From Pseudomonas sp. MM213 (GTDB lineage Bacteria > Pseudomonadota > Gammaproteobacteria > Pseudomonadales > Pseudomonadaceae), in assembly GCF_020423045.1 (NCBI RefSeq), contig NZ_CP081943.1, positions 1,798,001 to 1,862,000 on the forward strand: 64,000 bases of DNA. Direction: 5' to 3'. Positions 9,682 to 18,567 of the stretch are shown here, piece after piece. The notes under the pieces were generated by a model. That model made no database searches, had not been told where the DNA came from, and saw nothing but the letters and a program-made list of their open reading frames with translations. Within the stretch, counting starts at the first letter, position 1; every line of letters begins with the position of its first letter. The position numbers and the translations under genes were made by a program.

Positions 9682-10704
9682 TCAATTCGCTGCGCTACGT
9701 GTATTGCGCACGCGCGTCCGTCGACGTCCGGAAAAACCAGCGATACCGATCGCCAGCAACAAGGTGACGCCATTGAACAGTGGCTCGACGAAGAAGGCCC
9801 CGCCCAACTGCTGAATACCGGCAATTCCCACTGCCAGAACACCCACACCGATTAACGTGCCCCAGACATTGACCCGTCCCGGACGGATGGTGGTGGAACC
9901 CAGGAACGCACCGACCAGCGCCGGCAACAGAAACTCCAGACCTACGCTGGCCTGGCCGATTTGCAACTTGGAAGCCAACAACACGCCAGCTACCGCAGTC
10001 AGCAGGCCCGAACCCATGAAGGCACCGATCACATAACGGCGGCTGGGAATACCGTTCAACTCGGCCGCCCGCGGATTAGCGCCGATGGCATAGAGAAACC
10101 GGCCAATGGGCAGAAACTCGGTCACCACCCACAGCACCAGCGCCAGGCCCATGACGTAAAAGGCACAGACCGGCAAACCAAACAGCATGGCGCCATTGAG
10201 CTGGATGAAACCGTCAGGCAACTCGCCGAACACCTGGCGTCCACCGCTGTGCCACAGCGCCAGCGCATAGATCACCGTGCCGGTGCCGAGCGTGGCAATA
10301 AACGAGTCGATTTTCGCCATCTCCACCAGCAGGCCATTCAGAAACCCGAACAGGAGGCCTGCGGCCAAGACCACCAAAACCGCCGCAGGCCAGGAAAAGC
10401 CGTAGCGTGTTTGCAGGCTGATCACCAGGATATGCCAGAGCACAATGCCGTAGCCGACGGTCAGATCGATCTTGTTCGTCAACATGGGAATCATCGCGGC
10501 CAGAGCGAGGATAGCGATGATCACTTTGTCGCTAAGGATCGAGTTAAGGTTCAGCAATGTGGGAAAGGTATCCGGCAGCAGCACGGAGAAGAACAGGATC
10601 AGTAACAGCATCAATACCGGCATGCCGTAAACCGGCAACAGGCGCGAAAAGTCCCGGGACAGAACGCTCGGATTTATCACCGGAGCGGCGTTATCAGATT
10701 TCAT
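9682..10704 (-). CDS. Sugar ABC transporter permease (RbsC-like)
   Basis: 340 residues, highly hydrophobic, with about eight to ten membrane segments and the branched-chain/ribose permease signature. Visible elements include GLLFGFLNGLLVEMAKIDSF, IATLGTGTVIYALALW, the cytoplasmic coupling segment YAIGANPRAAELNGIPSRRY and LVGAFLGSTTIRPGRVNVWG. The start ATG at 10704 has AGAAGGA upstream; an in-frame start 84 bp earlier lacks one. It lies between the ATPase gene, which is frameshifted, and the binding-protein gene. If the ATPase is truly broken this permease would be inactive unless another ATPase substitutes. Confidence 0.9.
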   Translation of the reverse strand: MKSDNAAPVINPSVLSRDFSRLLPVYGMPVLMLLLILFFSVLLPDTFPTLLNLNSILSDKVIIAILALAAMIPMLTNKIDLTVGYGIVLWHILVISLQTRYGFSWPAAVLVVLAAGLLFGFLNGLLVEMAKIDSFIATLGTGTVIYALALWHSGGRQVFGELPDGFIQLNGAMLFGLPVCAFYVMGLALVLWVVTEFLPIGRFLYAIGANPRAAELNGIPSRRYVIGAFMGSGLLTAVAGVLLASKLQIGQASVGLEFLLPALVGAFLGSTTIRPGRVNVWGTLIGVGVLAVGIAGIQQLGGAFFVEPLFNGVTLLLAIGIAGFSGRRRTRVRNTRSAAN

Positions 10705-10784
10705 GGCAATCCTTCTGTTGTTATTGGTTTTTGCACAGGGCTGAGGCGCACGGCAGATCAAATCAGCCCACCCTTCAACGAACG

Positions 10785-12298
10785 TCAATGGCCTGCTGGT
10801 TCACTGGCGGAGGCATACTCAAGCAGACTGTTGACCGACAGCTGGTCCTTGCCGAGGCTGGCAACCACTTTCGCGCGACTGAACACCAGTGCACGGTGGG
10901 CGATATTGGCCACCTCCTCGAAGTCGGTGGAAATCAACAACACCGCCAGCCCCTGCTCCATCGCACACTGGATCAGCCGGTAAATCTCAGCCTTGGCGCC
11001 AACGTCGACCCCGGCAGTAGGCTCTTCGAGAATCAGCACGCGATCGGTGATCTTCAGCCAACGCGCCATTACCACCTTTTGCTGATTACCACCGCTGAGG
11101 GTTTCCACTGGACACTCGGTATCGTTGGGACGTACTCCAAACCGGCGAACCAGCTCATCGGCTTGTTGCCGCTCGTCCTGCGGGGCGATCCAGCCAAAGA
11201 GTCCGAGTCCGTTGGCCACCGGATTGAAGTAGAGGTTCTCGCGCACCGACATCGGCATCGTGAGCGACTCTCCACAGCGGTCACCAGCGACCAGACCGAG
11301 GCCTTGACGCATGGCCGCCTGAGGGGAAGTCGGACGCAGCAGCGCACCATCGAGCAGGACTTGGCCCGCCTCCATGGGTTGCAGACCAAACAAGGCACGA
11401 CCGATGAGTTCCTGACCTGCACCACGCAGACCGGCCAGCGCGAGAATCTCGCCAGCATGCAGCTCAAAGGACAACCCGCGGACCGGACCGGTCTGCAAGT
11501 CCTGCACCTGCAGCACCAGCGGACCATTACGCACCGGAGCGGCCAGATAGAGCTGCTCGGGCTCGCGACCGACAATCTGTCGCACCAGATCCTGCGGGTC
11601 GGTATCGGCGATCGCCTTGCGGCAGACCAATTGGCCGTCGCGCATGACCGCCACCTGATCGGCCACACGAAAAATTTCGTCCAGCCGATGGGACACATAG
11701 ATCATCCCCACCCCCTTTCGCGCAACCGCTTGAGCACCTTGAACAGACGCTCGGCATCGTCCGCCGGCAGGCTCGCGGTCGGCTCGTCGAGGATCAATAA
11801 TTCGGCGTCCATGGCCAGCGCCCGGGCGATGGCAATCAGGGATTTTTGCGTACGTTCTAGCTCGCCGACCGGTGTATCCGGGTCGATACTGCCATCCACC
11901 AGCGCCAACGCCTCGCGGGCCTTGCGCCGCACCCGAGCCCAGTCGATCAGGCCGAGGCGGCGGGGAAAACCGCAACTGAACGCGATATTTTCCGCGGAGC
12001 TAAGCGAATCGATCAGGCCCAGATCCTGGTGGATGAAGGCGATGCCACGGCGGTCGGCGTCGCTCTCGATCGGTCGCCCCTTGAACAGAATGCGACCTTC
12101 ATCCAGCCCATGCACGCCGGCGAGCATTTTGATCAGGGTGGATTTGCCCGCGCCATTCTCCCCAAGCAGGGCCAGCACGCTGCCGGCTTCTACCTGCAGG
12201 TTGACCCGATTGACCGCCAGGGTTCGGCCAAAACGCTTGCTGACATTTTCGTAATACAGGAGCGGCAATCCTGCAGACTGCAGTGACTCACTGAGCAT
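10785..12298 (-). pseudogene. Sugar ABC transporter ATPase (RbsA/MglA-like), frameshifted in a poly-G run
   Basis: A tandem two-domain sugar ATPase of about 500 residues, split over two frames. From the ATG at 12298 (AAGGA upstream) the first frame gives Walker A GENGAGKST, GELERTQKSL and Walker B ELLILDEPTASLP. It then stops at TGA after LKRLRERGWG. The next frame carries on seamlessly with VGMIYVSHRLDEIF and a complete second domain (LAGLRGAGQELIG, VETLSGGNQQKV, LILEEPTAGVDVG). The break coincides with a run of five G on the coding strand (11,711-11,715); six would restore one frame. This is either a real inactivating or phase-variable deletion or a homopolymer sequencing error. Confidence 0.88.
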
Positions 12299-12334
12299 TT
12301 TGTTGTTTTCCTTATTATGATTTTTTGCGTCCCG

Positions 12335-13300
12335 CTACAGCGCAATCCGGTAAAAACGCTGGGCGTTGCGCCAGAAGAAGGCCTCACGCTGCGCCGCGTC
12401 GTAACCCTCGAGCATGGCATCCATGGATCGCACCAACGGGTCATAACCAATACACAAACCAGCCACCGGAAAGTTGCTGGCAAACAGGCAACGTTCAATA
12501 CCGAACAGCTCCAGGGTTTCGCGCACCACCCCACGGTTGCCTTCCAACGTCCAGGGTTGATCGCGCAAACCCAGCTCGGACACTTTCACCCAGACATTCG
12601 GCTGCGCCGCCAATGCCTGCATGCCTCTGCGCCAGCCATCGAGACCGGTGCTGCTTCGGTCCCAGGGGAAACCCATATGGTTGAGCACGATCGGCACTTG
12701 GGGAAACGCCGCTGCCACCTGCGCGGCCTCAGCCAGGTGCCAGTAGGGCACGCGCAAGTCCCAGCTCAGTCCGTACTTGGCCAGTAGCGCGAAACCGCGC
12801 AACCAGGCTGGGTCCTGCATGCTGCCCGGCTGGCCACGCACACTGGCGGCCAATTCGGGGCTGGCCGCCGTGAGCGGCTTGCTGCGGATGCCCCGCAGCA
12901 ACGGGTAGTCCAAGTGACGCTTGAGAATTTCCTCGCAGTTGTCGTGGTGGAACCAGACATGCGCCACAACCGCATTGGGAAAACCAAAACGCGCATGCTG
13001 CTCGTGTACCCAACGGGTCTCCGCGACCTGAAAGCCGCGATCATGCTCGGCCTCACAGTGCACGGTAGCCAGTACCCGGTGCTCGGCGCTGTCGGCGAGA
13101 TAGTCCTGCGCCAAGTAGTTGCGCCGTAGCGCACTGTAATCACCCAAAAAGAACGCCGGGTCCGTAGGCCCCTGTAGCCAGGGATAGCTATGGCTATCCA
13201 GATCCCATAAGTGGTGGTGCGCGTCGATGAGGGTAATGGGAGCGGTGGCTCCCACCTCCAGGCCCAGACGTTCATGCAAACTGCGTGGCATGGCTGTCAT
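12335..13300 (-). CDS. Amidohydrolase-2 family lactonase or decarboxylase-type hydrolase
   Basis: A 321-residue TIM-barrel amidohydrolase of the family that includes L-fucono- and L-rhamnono-lactonases and 2-pyrone-4,6-dicarboxylate lactonase. The metal-binding start LIDAHHHLWDLDSHSYPW is near residue 24, followed by a VHCEAEHDRG strand, HVWFHHDNCEEIL, the LRGIR segment, IVLNHMGFP and the late FASNFPV that supplies the catalytic Asp position in related enzymes (here Asn in FASNFP, as in fuconolactonases). Together with the SMP-30 protein this gives the operon two predicted lactonases of different fold. The start ATG at 13,300 lies 20 bp after the beta-propeller gene stop. Confidence 0.82.
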   Translation of the reverse strand: MTAMPRSLHERLGLEVGATAPITLIDAHHHLWDLDSHSYPWLQGPTDPAFFLGDYSALRRNYLAQDYLADSAEHRVLATVHCEAEHDRGFQVAETRWVHEQHARFGFPNAVVAHVWFHHDNCEEILKRHLDYPLLRGIRSKPLTAASPELAASVRGQPGSMQDPAWLRGFALLAKYGLSWDLRVPYWHLAEAAQVAAAFPQVPIVLNHMGFPWDRSSTGLDGWRRGMQALAAQPNVWVKVSELGLRDQPWTLEGNRGVVRETLELFGIERCLFASNFPVAGLCIGYDPLVRSMDAMLEGYDAAQREAFFWRNAQRFYRIAL

Positions 13301-13320
13301 GATCTTCTCGCCTTCAGCAC

Positions 13321-14247
13321 TTAGCGGACGATGACCTGCGAAACATCTGGCTCAAGCAGGGTTTCGAAGTAGCGCTCGAAGGTCCAGTTGTCCAGATTGA
13401 GCATGCCGACGCGCTGATCCTTGAGGGTGACGAATGCCAGATCACGGGTCGGATGCAAGCTCATGGCGATCGCCGCGCTGTCCAGTTCGATACGACGAAT
13501 TTCCTGCAGATCCGCGTTGAACACCGAGATCGACTGCTCACCATAATTGGTCACGAAGAGGCGATCCTGGCGATCACGGTAGATCCGGGTCGGGTCCGCG
13601 CCGGTTCGACCGCGATGGGTCACTTGCAGGGTTTCCACATCGATGGCGACGATGCTGTTATCGCCACGGGTGGTCACGTACAGCGTGCGCTCATCCTGGC
13701 TGAAGCAGTTGCCCTCAGGCTGGCTGCCAGGTTGCAGCGGCAACGGTGCAACGGTCGGATCCTGGGGCTTGAGGCGGGTCACGGTGTTGCTCAACAGATT
13801 GAGCGCAAAGCCCGTTTCACCGTCACGGGTCAGTGCCACCAGGTGACTCTTGTAGCCGCCTGAAGGAATCGCCCGATCAGGTACATCTCGCAGGTGCGGT
13901 TGATCGAAAATCAGCAGGGTCGAATGCCCTTCGCTGAGCACGTAGAGACGGTCCTGTTGATCCATTGCCAGGCCATGCGGACGAAAGTACGGCCAGATGT
14001 CCAGGGTGCGCACGTGCTCACCCTTCTCCAGATCGATGACAAACACCGAGCAGCCACCCTCGCCTTTATGGCTGGAAGTCTCGATACCGTAATGGCCGAC
14101 ATAGGCAAAACGGTTCTGCGAGTCGACGACGAACTCGTGAGGGAAGTCCGGCAGGCGAATGTGCTTGATGGCCTCGCCGCTGGCGACGTCGTAGAAGCTG
14201 AAGGTATGGGCGCATTTTTGCACCAGCAAAAGAATTTCCTGACTCAT
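13321..14247 (-). CDS. YncE/lactonase-like beta-propeller protein
   Basis: A 308-residue protein made of repeated blades of the YVTN/NHL type. Blade-like segments recur: SFYDVASGEAIKHIRLPDFP, FVIDLEKGEHVRTLDIWPYF, GLAMDQQDRLYVLSEG, TLYVTTRGDNSIVAIDVETL, RIYRDRQDRLFVTNYGEQSI and LAFVTLKDQRVGMLNLD. No signal peptide is visible. The ATG at 14,247 has GAGGAG in front. Function is unknown; such propellers can be lactonases (6-phosphogluconolactonase fold) or bind substrates and partners. Its place between the amidohydrolase and the MFS gene in one transcript suggests a role in handling the same sugar acid or lactone. Confidence 0.7.
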   Translation of the reverse strand: MSQEILLLVQKCAHTFSFYDVASGEAIKHIRLPDFPHEFVVDSQNRFAYVGHYGIETSSHKGEGGCSVFVIDLEKGEHVRTLDIWPYFRPHGLAMDQQDRLYVLSEGHSTLLIFDQPHLRDVPDRAIPSGGYKSHLVALTRDGETGFALNLLSNTVTRLKPQDPTVAPLPLQPGSQPEGNCFSQDERTLYVTTRGDNSIVAIDVETLQVTHRGRTGADPTRIYRDRQDRLFVTNYGEQSISVFNADLQEIRRIELDSAAIAMSLHPTRDLAFVTLKDQRVGMLNLDNWTFERYFETLLEPDVSQVIVR

Positions 14248-14284
14248 GGTTTGACTCCTCATTCGTTATGCGCAGATTTTTGGC

Positions 14285-15568
14285 TTAAGCTTTGTCGCAT
14301 TTGGCTGGCAGGACCCACGCCAGCAATGCAGCCAGTGCCACCGATATCGCCAGGCTGTAGACGCCGACACTTTGGTCATACTGGGAGATCAGGACGCCGA
14401 CGAAATAAGGTCCGCAGAAGCCGCCGAGGTTACCCAGCGCATTGATCACACCGCGCGCACCGCCGGCCGCTTCGGCACTGAACAACTTCGCTGGAATGGT
14501 CCAGAAGACGCCGGCTGCCGACTGCAGAAAGACCCCACAGCCGACCAGCGCTGCGAAGGACCACCACATGTGTTCCCGCAGCGTGACGGAGAGAAACAGG
14601 CAAAGTGCGAAACACGCCAACGGCACGACAATGAACACTTTGCGCTTGCCGCTACGGTCCGAGAGGTTGGAGAACAGCAGCATGCCGAACATGGCGCCCA
14701 GATACGGCAGGATGGCCAACATGCCCACCATGCCCATGCCTGTGTGGGTCAACTCTTTAAGGATGGTCGGCAACCACAAGGTGTATCCATAAATGCCCGC
14801 CTGATAGAAGAAGTTCAGCGCGATCAGATGCCACATGGTTCTGTCGCTCAGTACTGCCTTTAACGAAACGCTTCCGACCTGTTTACCCTGGATAGCACGC
14901 TGCTCTTCGCGCAACGTCGTGATGAGATAGTCCCGCTCTTCTTTGGAGATCCATTTCGCCTCTTGCGGACGGTCACTGACTGTCAGCATCCACAACACCA
15001 TCACCACGGCCGACAGCAGCCCTTCGATGATGAACAGCATGCGCCAGTCCAACGTGGAGATGATCCAGCCCGACAAGGGTGCGGTGATGATCCCGGCCAA
15101 TGGAACGAACATGATTACAATGGCATTGGCACGCCCGCGCTCCTTGTCCGGGAACCAATTGCTGATCATTGTCAGCACCACCGGTAGCATGCCGCCTTCG
15201 GCCACACCCAAGGCAAAGCGCAGAAACAGCAGTTGGTAGTGATTGGTGACCAGACCGGTCAATACCGAGATGACCGCCCACGCCAACAACGACCAGCCAA
15301 TAAACTTCTTGCCGCTGCCGTGCACGGCCAGCTTTCCACCGGGCACCTGCAGAAACAGATAACCGATAAAGAAAATGCCACCGGCCAAGCCCATCATGCT
15401 GGCCGTGATACCTAACTCCGCCCCCATGCCTCCGGGCATGGCAAAGGCAATATTGATCCTGTCCATGTAGGAAATGATGCAAGTGATCAGTATTGGCGGA
15501 ATAACCCTCAGCCAACGGCTATTGGCAATAGAAGGACTTTCTGCGGCTGCAAGCGTGCTGGTGTTCAT
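14285..15568 (-). CDS. MFS transporter, anion:cation symporter family
   Basis: A 427-residue major-facilitator protein with twelve predicted membrane segments. It belongs to the ACS family by YMDRINIAFAMPGGMGAELGI in the first helix-loop region, GYLFLQVPGGKLA, FALGVAEGGMLPVVLTMISN and WFPDKERGRANAIV. Relatives move glucarate, galactonate, tartrate, phthalate or 4-hydroxyphenylacetate with protons. The stop is 37 bp ahead of the beta-propeller start. The operon therefore encodes two import systems, this symporter and the ABC transporter, plus a porin. This could serve two different substrates or compensate for the broken ATPase. Confidence 0.9.
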   Translation of the reverse strand: MNTSTLAAAESPSIANSRWLRVIPPILITCIISYMDRINIAFAMPGGMGAELGITASMMGLAGGIFFIGYLFLQVPGGKLAVHGSGKKFIGWSLLAWAVISVLTGLVTNHYQLLFLRFALGVAEGGMLPVVLTMISNWFPDKERGRANAIVIMFVPLAGIITAPLSGWIISTLDWRMLFIIEGLLSAVVMVLWMLTVSDRPQEAKWISKEERDYLITTLREEQRAIQGKQVGSVSLKAVLSDRTMWHLIALNFFYQAGIYGYTLWLPTILKELTHTGMGMVGMLAILPYLGAMFGMLLFSNLSDRSGKRKVFIVVPLACFALCLFLSVTLREHMWWSFAALVGCGVFLQSAAGVFWTIPAKLFSAEAAGGARGVINALGNLGGFCGPYFVGVLISQYDQSVGVYSLAISVALAALLAWVLPAKCDKA

Positions 15569-15626
15569 GATCGGGTACCTTTTATTGTTTTAGTGGAGCA
15601 CTGGAGCGGTACGCGTACTTTTCGGC

Positions 15627-16679
15627 TTAACGCCGACCGCTGCCCATCCGACAAGCAATCTCGAAAGCCTGGCGGATGGCTCCGACATTGGCTTTGCCCT
15701 GCCCTGCGATATCGAAGGCGGTTCCGTGTGCCGGTGTGGTGATGGGAATCGGCAGTCCACCCTGCACCGTCACTCCACGGGAGAATCCCATCAACTTGAT
15801 CGCGATCTGCCCTTGGTCGTGGTACATGGTCACCACCGCGTCGAAAGCTTTGGCATCGCCCTGAACCTTGAGAAAAATGGTGTCGGCCGGATAAGGGCCA
15901 TCGGCGTCGATCCCGTGCTCCCGCGCGGTCTTCACCGCAGGGCCAATGATGTCTAGCTCTTCACGGCCGAAACTGCCGTTGTCACCGTTGTGCGGGTTGA
16001 GGCCACAGACACCGATCCGTGGCTTGGCGAGACCGTTGCGCTTGAGCGCCGTGTCGATCAGTTCGATGGCTTCCACGACCCTGGCTTGACTGAGTAATCC
16101 CGGCACCTCGGCAAGTGCCACATGGGACGTCACTCGCGATGTCCAGAGATTGTCGAGGACATTGAACTCGCAGAACGGCCCATGGAAATCCAGGTACTCG
16201 GCAAACCAGTGCAGCTCGTCGCTATGGGTCATGCCCGCCATATGCAATGAGGTCTTGTTCAACGGGCCAAACAACAACGCGTCTGTGCTCCCCTGATGAG
16301 TCAGGCGCAGACCTGTTTCCAGAGTGTCCAGACAGTACTGACCGCCGATGGCGCTGGCCTCGGCACGCGGGAACTCGCCGCGCGCCTCGCCGCGGTATTG
16401 ATAGAACAGCGGGGTGTCATCACTGAAGTCCAGAGCATCCAGTGAGTCGATGGTGCGATAGGGAAAGGTGCAACCGGCGATGTCCATGCCAATGCGCATC
16501 TGAGCCTCGTCAGCGATCAACAGCAGATGGGCTTTGGAGCGCACCTGCGATTCGGCGAGTAAGCGGGCGATCAATTCCGGACCGATACCCGCCGGGTCAC
16601 CCAGGACTAGGGCGATCTTTGGTTTGTACGATTGCAGGTCGTCTGACAGCTCGCGCTGATCAGCACTTGAATGGGCCAT
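15627..16679 (-). CDS. PdxA-family 4-hydroxythreonine-4-phosphate dehydrogenase-like protein (PdxA2)
   Basis: 350 residues. The protein shows LVLGDPAGIGPELIARLL at the N-terminus, GPLNKTSLHMAG(M)THSDEL in the middle with the metal-binding His, VCGLNPHNGDNGSFGREE, VVTMYHDQGQIAIKLMGF and PAHGTAFDIAGQGKAN. All are conserved in PdxA. A catabolic PdxA2 copy is known in acid-sugar and threonate/erythronate clusters and, more distantly, in aromatic dihydrodiol oxidation. It is the first gene of the leftward run, so it is probably not vitamin B6 biosynthesis. GAGGTG precedes the chosen ATG at 16,679. Which phosphorylated hydroxy acid it oxidises is unknown; no partner kinase of the DUF1537 type is in the window. 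Confidence 0.87.
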   Translation of the reverse strand: MAHSSADQRELSDDLQSYKPKIALVLGDPAGIGPELIARLLAESQVRSKAHLLLIADEAQMRIGMDIAGCTFPYRTIDSLDALDFSDDTPLFYQYRGEARGEFPRAEASAIGGQYCLDTLETGLRLTHQGSTDALLFGPLNKTSLHMAGMTHSDELHWFAEYLDFHGPFCEFNVLDNLWTSRVTSHVALAEVPGLLSQARVVEAIELIDTALKRNGLAKPRIGVCGLNPHNGDNGSFGREELDIIGPAVKTAREHGIDADGPYPADTIFLKVQGDAKAFDAVVTMYHDQGQIAIKLMGFSRGVTVQGGLPIPITTPAHGTAFDIAGQGKANVGAIRQAFEIACRMGSGRR

Positions 16680-16797
16680 GACGCACACCTCAGCCTTTGT
16701 TTTTATAGTTAAGGCGAATGAAGGCATCACTGCTTTCCCGCCTCTCGGTAGGACGACTATCGAAGAACAGGCGATAACCGTCTAATCAAAGCTTCTG

Positions 16798-16811
16798 ATA
16801 GGGTGATCACC
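16798..16811. promoter_or_regulatory. Candidate LysR operator containing palindrome GGTGATCACC
   Basis: ATAGGGTGAT occupies 16,798-16,807 and overlaps a perfect ten-base palindrome GGTGATCACC at 16,802-16,811. The word recurs inverted at 16,879-16,888 between the same two divergent genes. This is the usual setting for an activator's recognition site; binding itself is inferred. Confidence 0.45.
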
Positions 16812-16878
16812 TCAGGATATAAGCGAAAAGCTCTCAAGCATCCGCTGCCTGCAATTCAAGCCGACATAACTGTGGGCT

Positions 16879-16888
16879 ATCACCCTAT
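16879..16888. promoter_or_regulatory. Second, inverted copy of the operator word
   Basis: ATCACCCTAT here is the exact reverse complement of the ATAGGGTGAT at 16,798-16,807, with 71 bases between the two. Two spaced sites, one recognition and one activation site, are typical of LysR-type control regions. Confidence 0.4.
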
Positions 16889-17089
16889 TTATTTTTTTGA
16901 CTAGACGCGTTATGCATAGCCCCACACACTTATCCTGCCGCAAGACGCGGTGATACCTTGCAAGTTGCACTAGGGTTCGTTGGCGCCATCCTCGTTTGAT
17001 GATGGAAAAATGGCTGCCTGAACAGCAACCACTGGCAGCGCCGGAGATTTTTTTCTAGCTTGCCGCCACCTCATTGCCGAGCCGAACCC

Positions 17090-18052
17090 ATGACCCGAAT
17101 TCCCGATGCCAGCGTGATACACAGCCGCTTGCGCTTGCGCCAATTGCGGCTGATGCTCGCTTTGGAGGAGTTTGGTTCTCTACGCCGCGCCGCCGAAAAT
17201 ATCGGCATGACCCAACCCGCTGCGACCAAAATGTTGCATGAGGCCGAGGGGGTACTCGGTGTCGAACTGTTCGAGCGTTTATCTCGTGGCATGCGCCCCA
17301 CACCTTTCGGAGAAACAGTTACCTACTACGCTCGTATGGTTTTCGCCGAGCTCAGTGGCATGCGTGAAGAGTTGGTTGCGCTGGAATCCGGCAATCTTGG
17401 CCGGGTCACTGTCGGAGCCATTCCAGCCTTGGCCTCGGGCTTACTGACACGGACTATTGCAACCTTAAAGAAAAGCCATCCACGGCTGTCGATGAGCATT
17501 CAGGTCGACACCAGTGACGTACTGGTGAATGCGTTGCTTCAGGATCAACTGGATTTGGTACTAGGAAGGATTCCACCCGGAGCGCGGTCCGAAGAGTTGC
17601 TCTTCGACAGCCTTGGCGAAGAGCAGCTATGTGTCATTGCCGGAGCGCAAAATCCCTTGACCCAAGCCACCCAATTGACTTGGGGAGAACTGCAGAACAT
17701 GACCTGGGTTCTGCAACAACAACCCAGTCCGATGCGCACCATCATCAATCAGGTATTTCACAACGCACGGGTTGATGTCCCCAGCAGCATCGTCGAAACC
17801 ACGTCGATCATGACCCTGCTGTCGCTGATCCAACACACCGACATGCTCGGCGTTACGCCACTCTCTGTGGTCGATGACTATCCTGGACGTCATCTATTGG
17901 CCATTCTGCCGATTAGCTTCGAACCACGCTTGCCACCGTTCGGTCTGATCACTCGGCGGCATCGAATTATGTCATCAGCGATGCAAGCCTTCATCAGCAC
18001 CGTGAAAGCTGAACATCAGCTGAAAATATCCACAAGCGTATCAGACACATAA
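17090..18052 (+). CDS. LysR-family transcriptional regulator of the sugar-acid cluster
   Basis: A 320-residue LysR-type regulator. The helix-turn-helix lies at residues about 12-60 (LRLRQLRLMLALEEFGSLRRA through NIGMTQPAATKMLHEAE, then LFERLSRGMRPTPFGE). The rest is a periplasmic-binding-like effector domain beginning VTVGAIPALASGLL. I took the ATG at 17,090; an upstream TTG adds ten unlikely residues. It is transcribed away from the PdxA2-led operon across a 410-bp gap holding inverted operator-like words, so it very probably controls that operon in response to a pathway acid or lactone. Confidence 0.9.
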   Translation: MTRIPDASVIHSRLRLRQLRLMLALEEFGSLRRAAENIGMTQPAATKMLHEAEGVLGVELFERLSRGMRPTPFGETVTYYARMVFAELSGMREELVALESGNLGRVTVGAIPALASGLLTRTIATLKKSHPRLSMSIQVDTSDVLVNALLQDQLDLVLGRIPPGARSEELLFDSLGEEQLCVIAGAQNPLTQATQLTWGELQNMTWVLQQQPSPMRTIINQVFHNARVDVPSSIVETTSIMTLLSLIQHTDMLGVTPLSVVDDYPGRHLLAILPISFEPRLPPFGLITRRHRIMSSAMQAFISTVKAEHQLKISTSVSDT

Positions 18053-18567
18053 CCTAGCGATCACGCCATTAAAAGCATGACCAAAGTCATTAGAAGCAAA
18101 TACAGCTATATTTCATATGCACCATAAAGTTAGAGAAATTCGCAGACAGCTTTTGTCTTAATAAGACTTGGGCGCTCTGCTAGCAAGACTCAATGATGGA
18201 TGGGAGGATCTAATTAACAGCGATCGTACATCCACCAGAAACTGCCAGTTTCGAAAACCTAGTAATGCAAGACAACATCGATGACAGCACCATCATAAAA
18301 CCATGACGCTGAAGCTGACGGAGGCGAACGTGCATTACGCCGCCTCCAACTCGTGCAAATTGTTAAGCATGGGGATAAAAGTGCGTCTAGTGCGCCCCCA
18401 AGTCCTGAGCTCCCGCGTACTCACGTCATTCACCGGGCCTGTCCATAACTGGGCGCAGCCGAGCGACCAACGCCGCCAGCTCCATCTATCCATTTATTGA
18501 GTGGAAAGATTTACATAATGAGCATGCGAAAAAAACAGGTTTCGGCTGCTTCAAAGGAGCTTATTCT
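18053..18567. other. Intergenic stretch between convergent genes
   Basis: About 515 bp between the ends of the LysR gene and the convergent acetyl-CoA synthetase gene. The first 250 bp are AT-rich. Short open frames are present but none has a plausible ribosome site or a recognisable product. I see no clear terminator hairpin with a T-tract. Confidence 0.5.

Larger units (their letters stand above)
16680..17089. promoter_or_regulatory. Divergent promoter region of the sugar-acid regulon
   Basis: A 410-bp gap between divergent genes: the PdxA2 gene leading the leftward operon and the LysR gene to the right. It is AT-richer than the flanking genes, as expected for control regions. It contains two exact copies of a 10-base word in opposite orientation (listed separately), arranged like binding sites for the adjacent LysR protein. 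I could not assign -35/-10 boxes with confidence. Confidence 0.6.

Noticed and set aside
10557..12254. A 565-codon open frame on the plus strand opposite the sugar ABC permease/ATPase genes.
   Set aside because: It is a high-GC shadow of conserved genes on the minus strand; its translation is rich in Arg, Gln and His and resembles no family.
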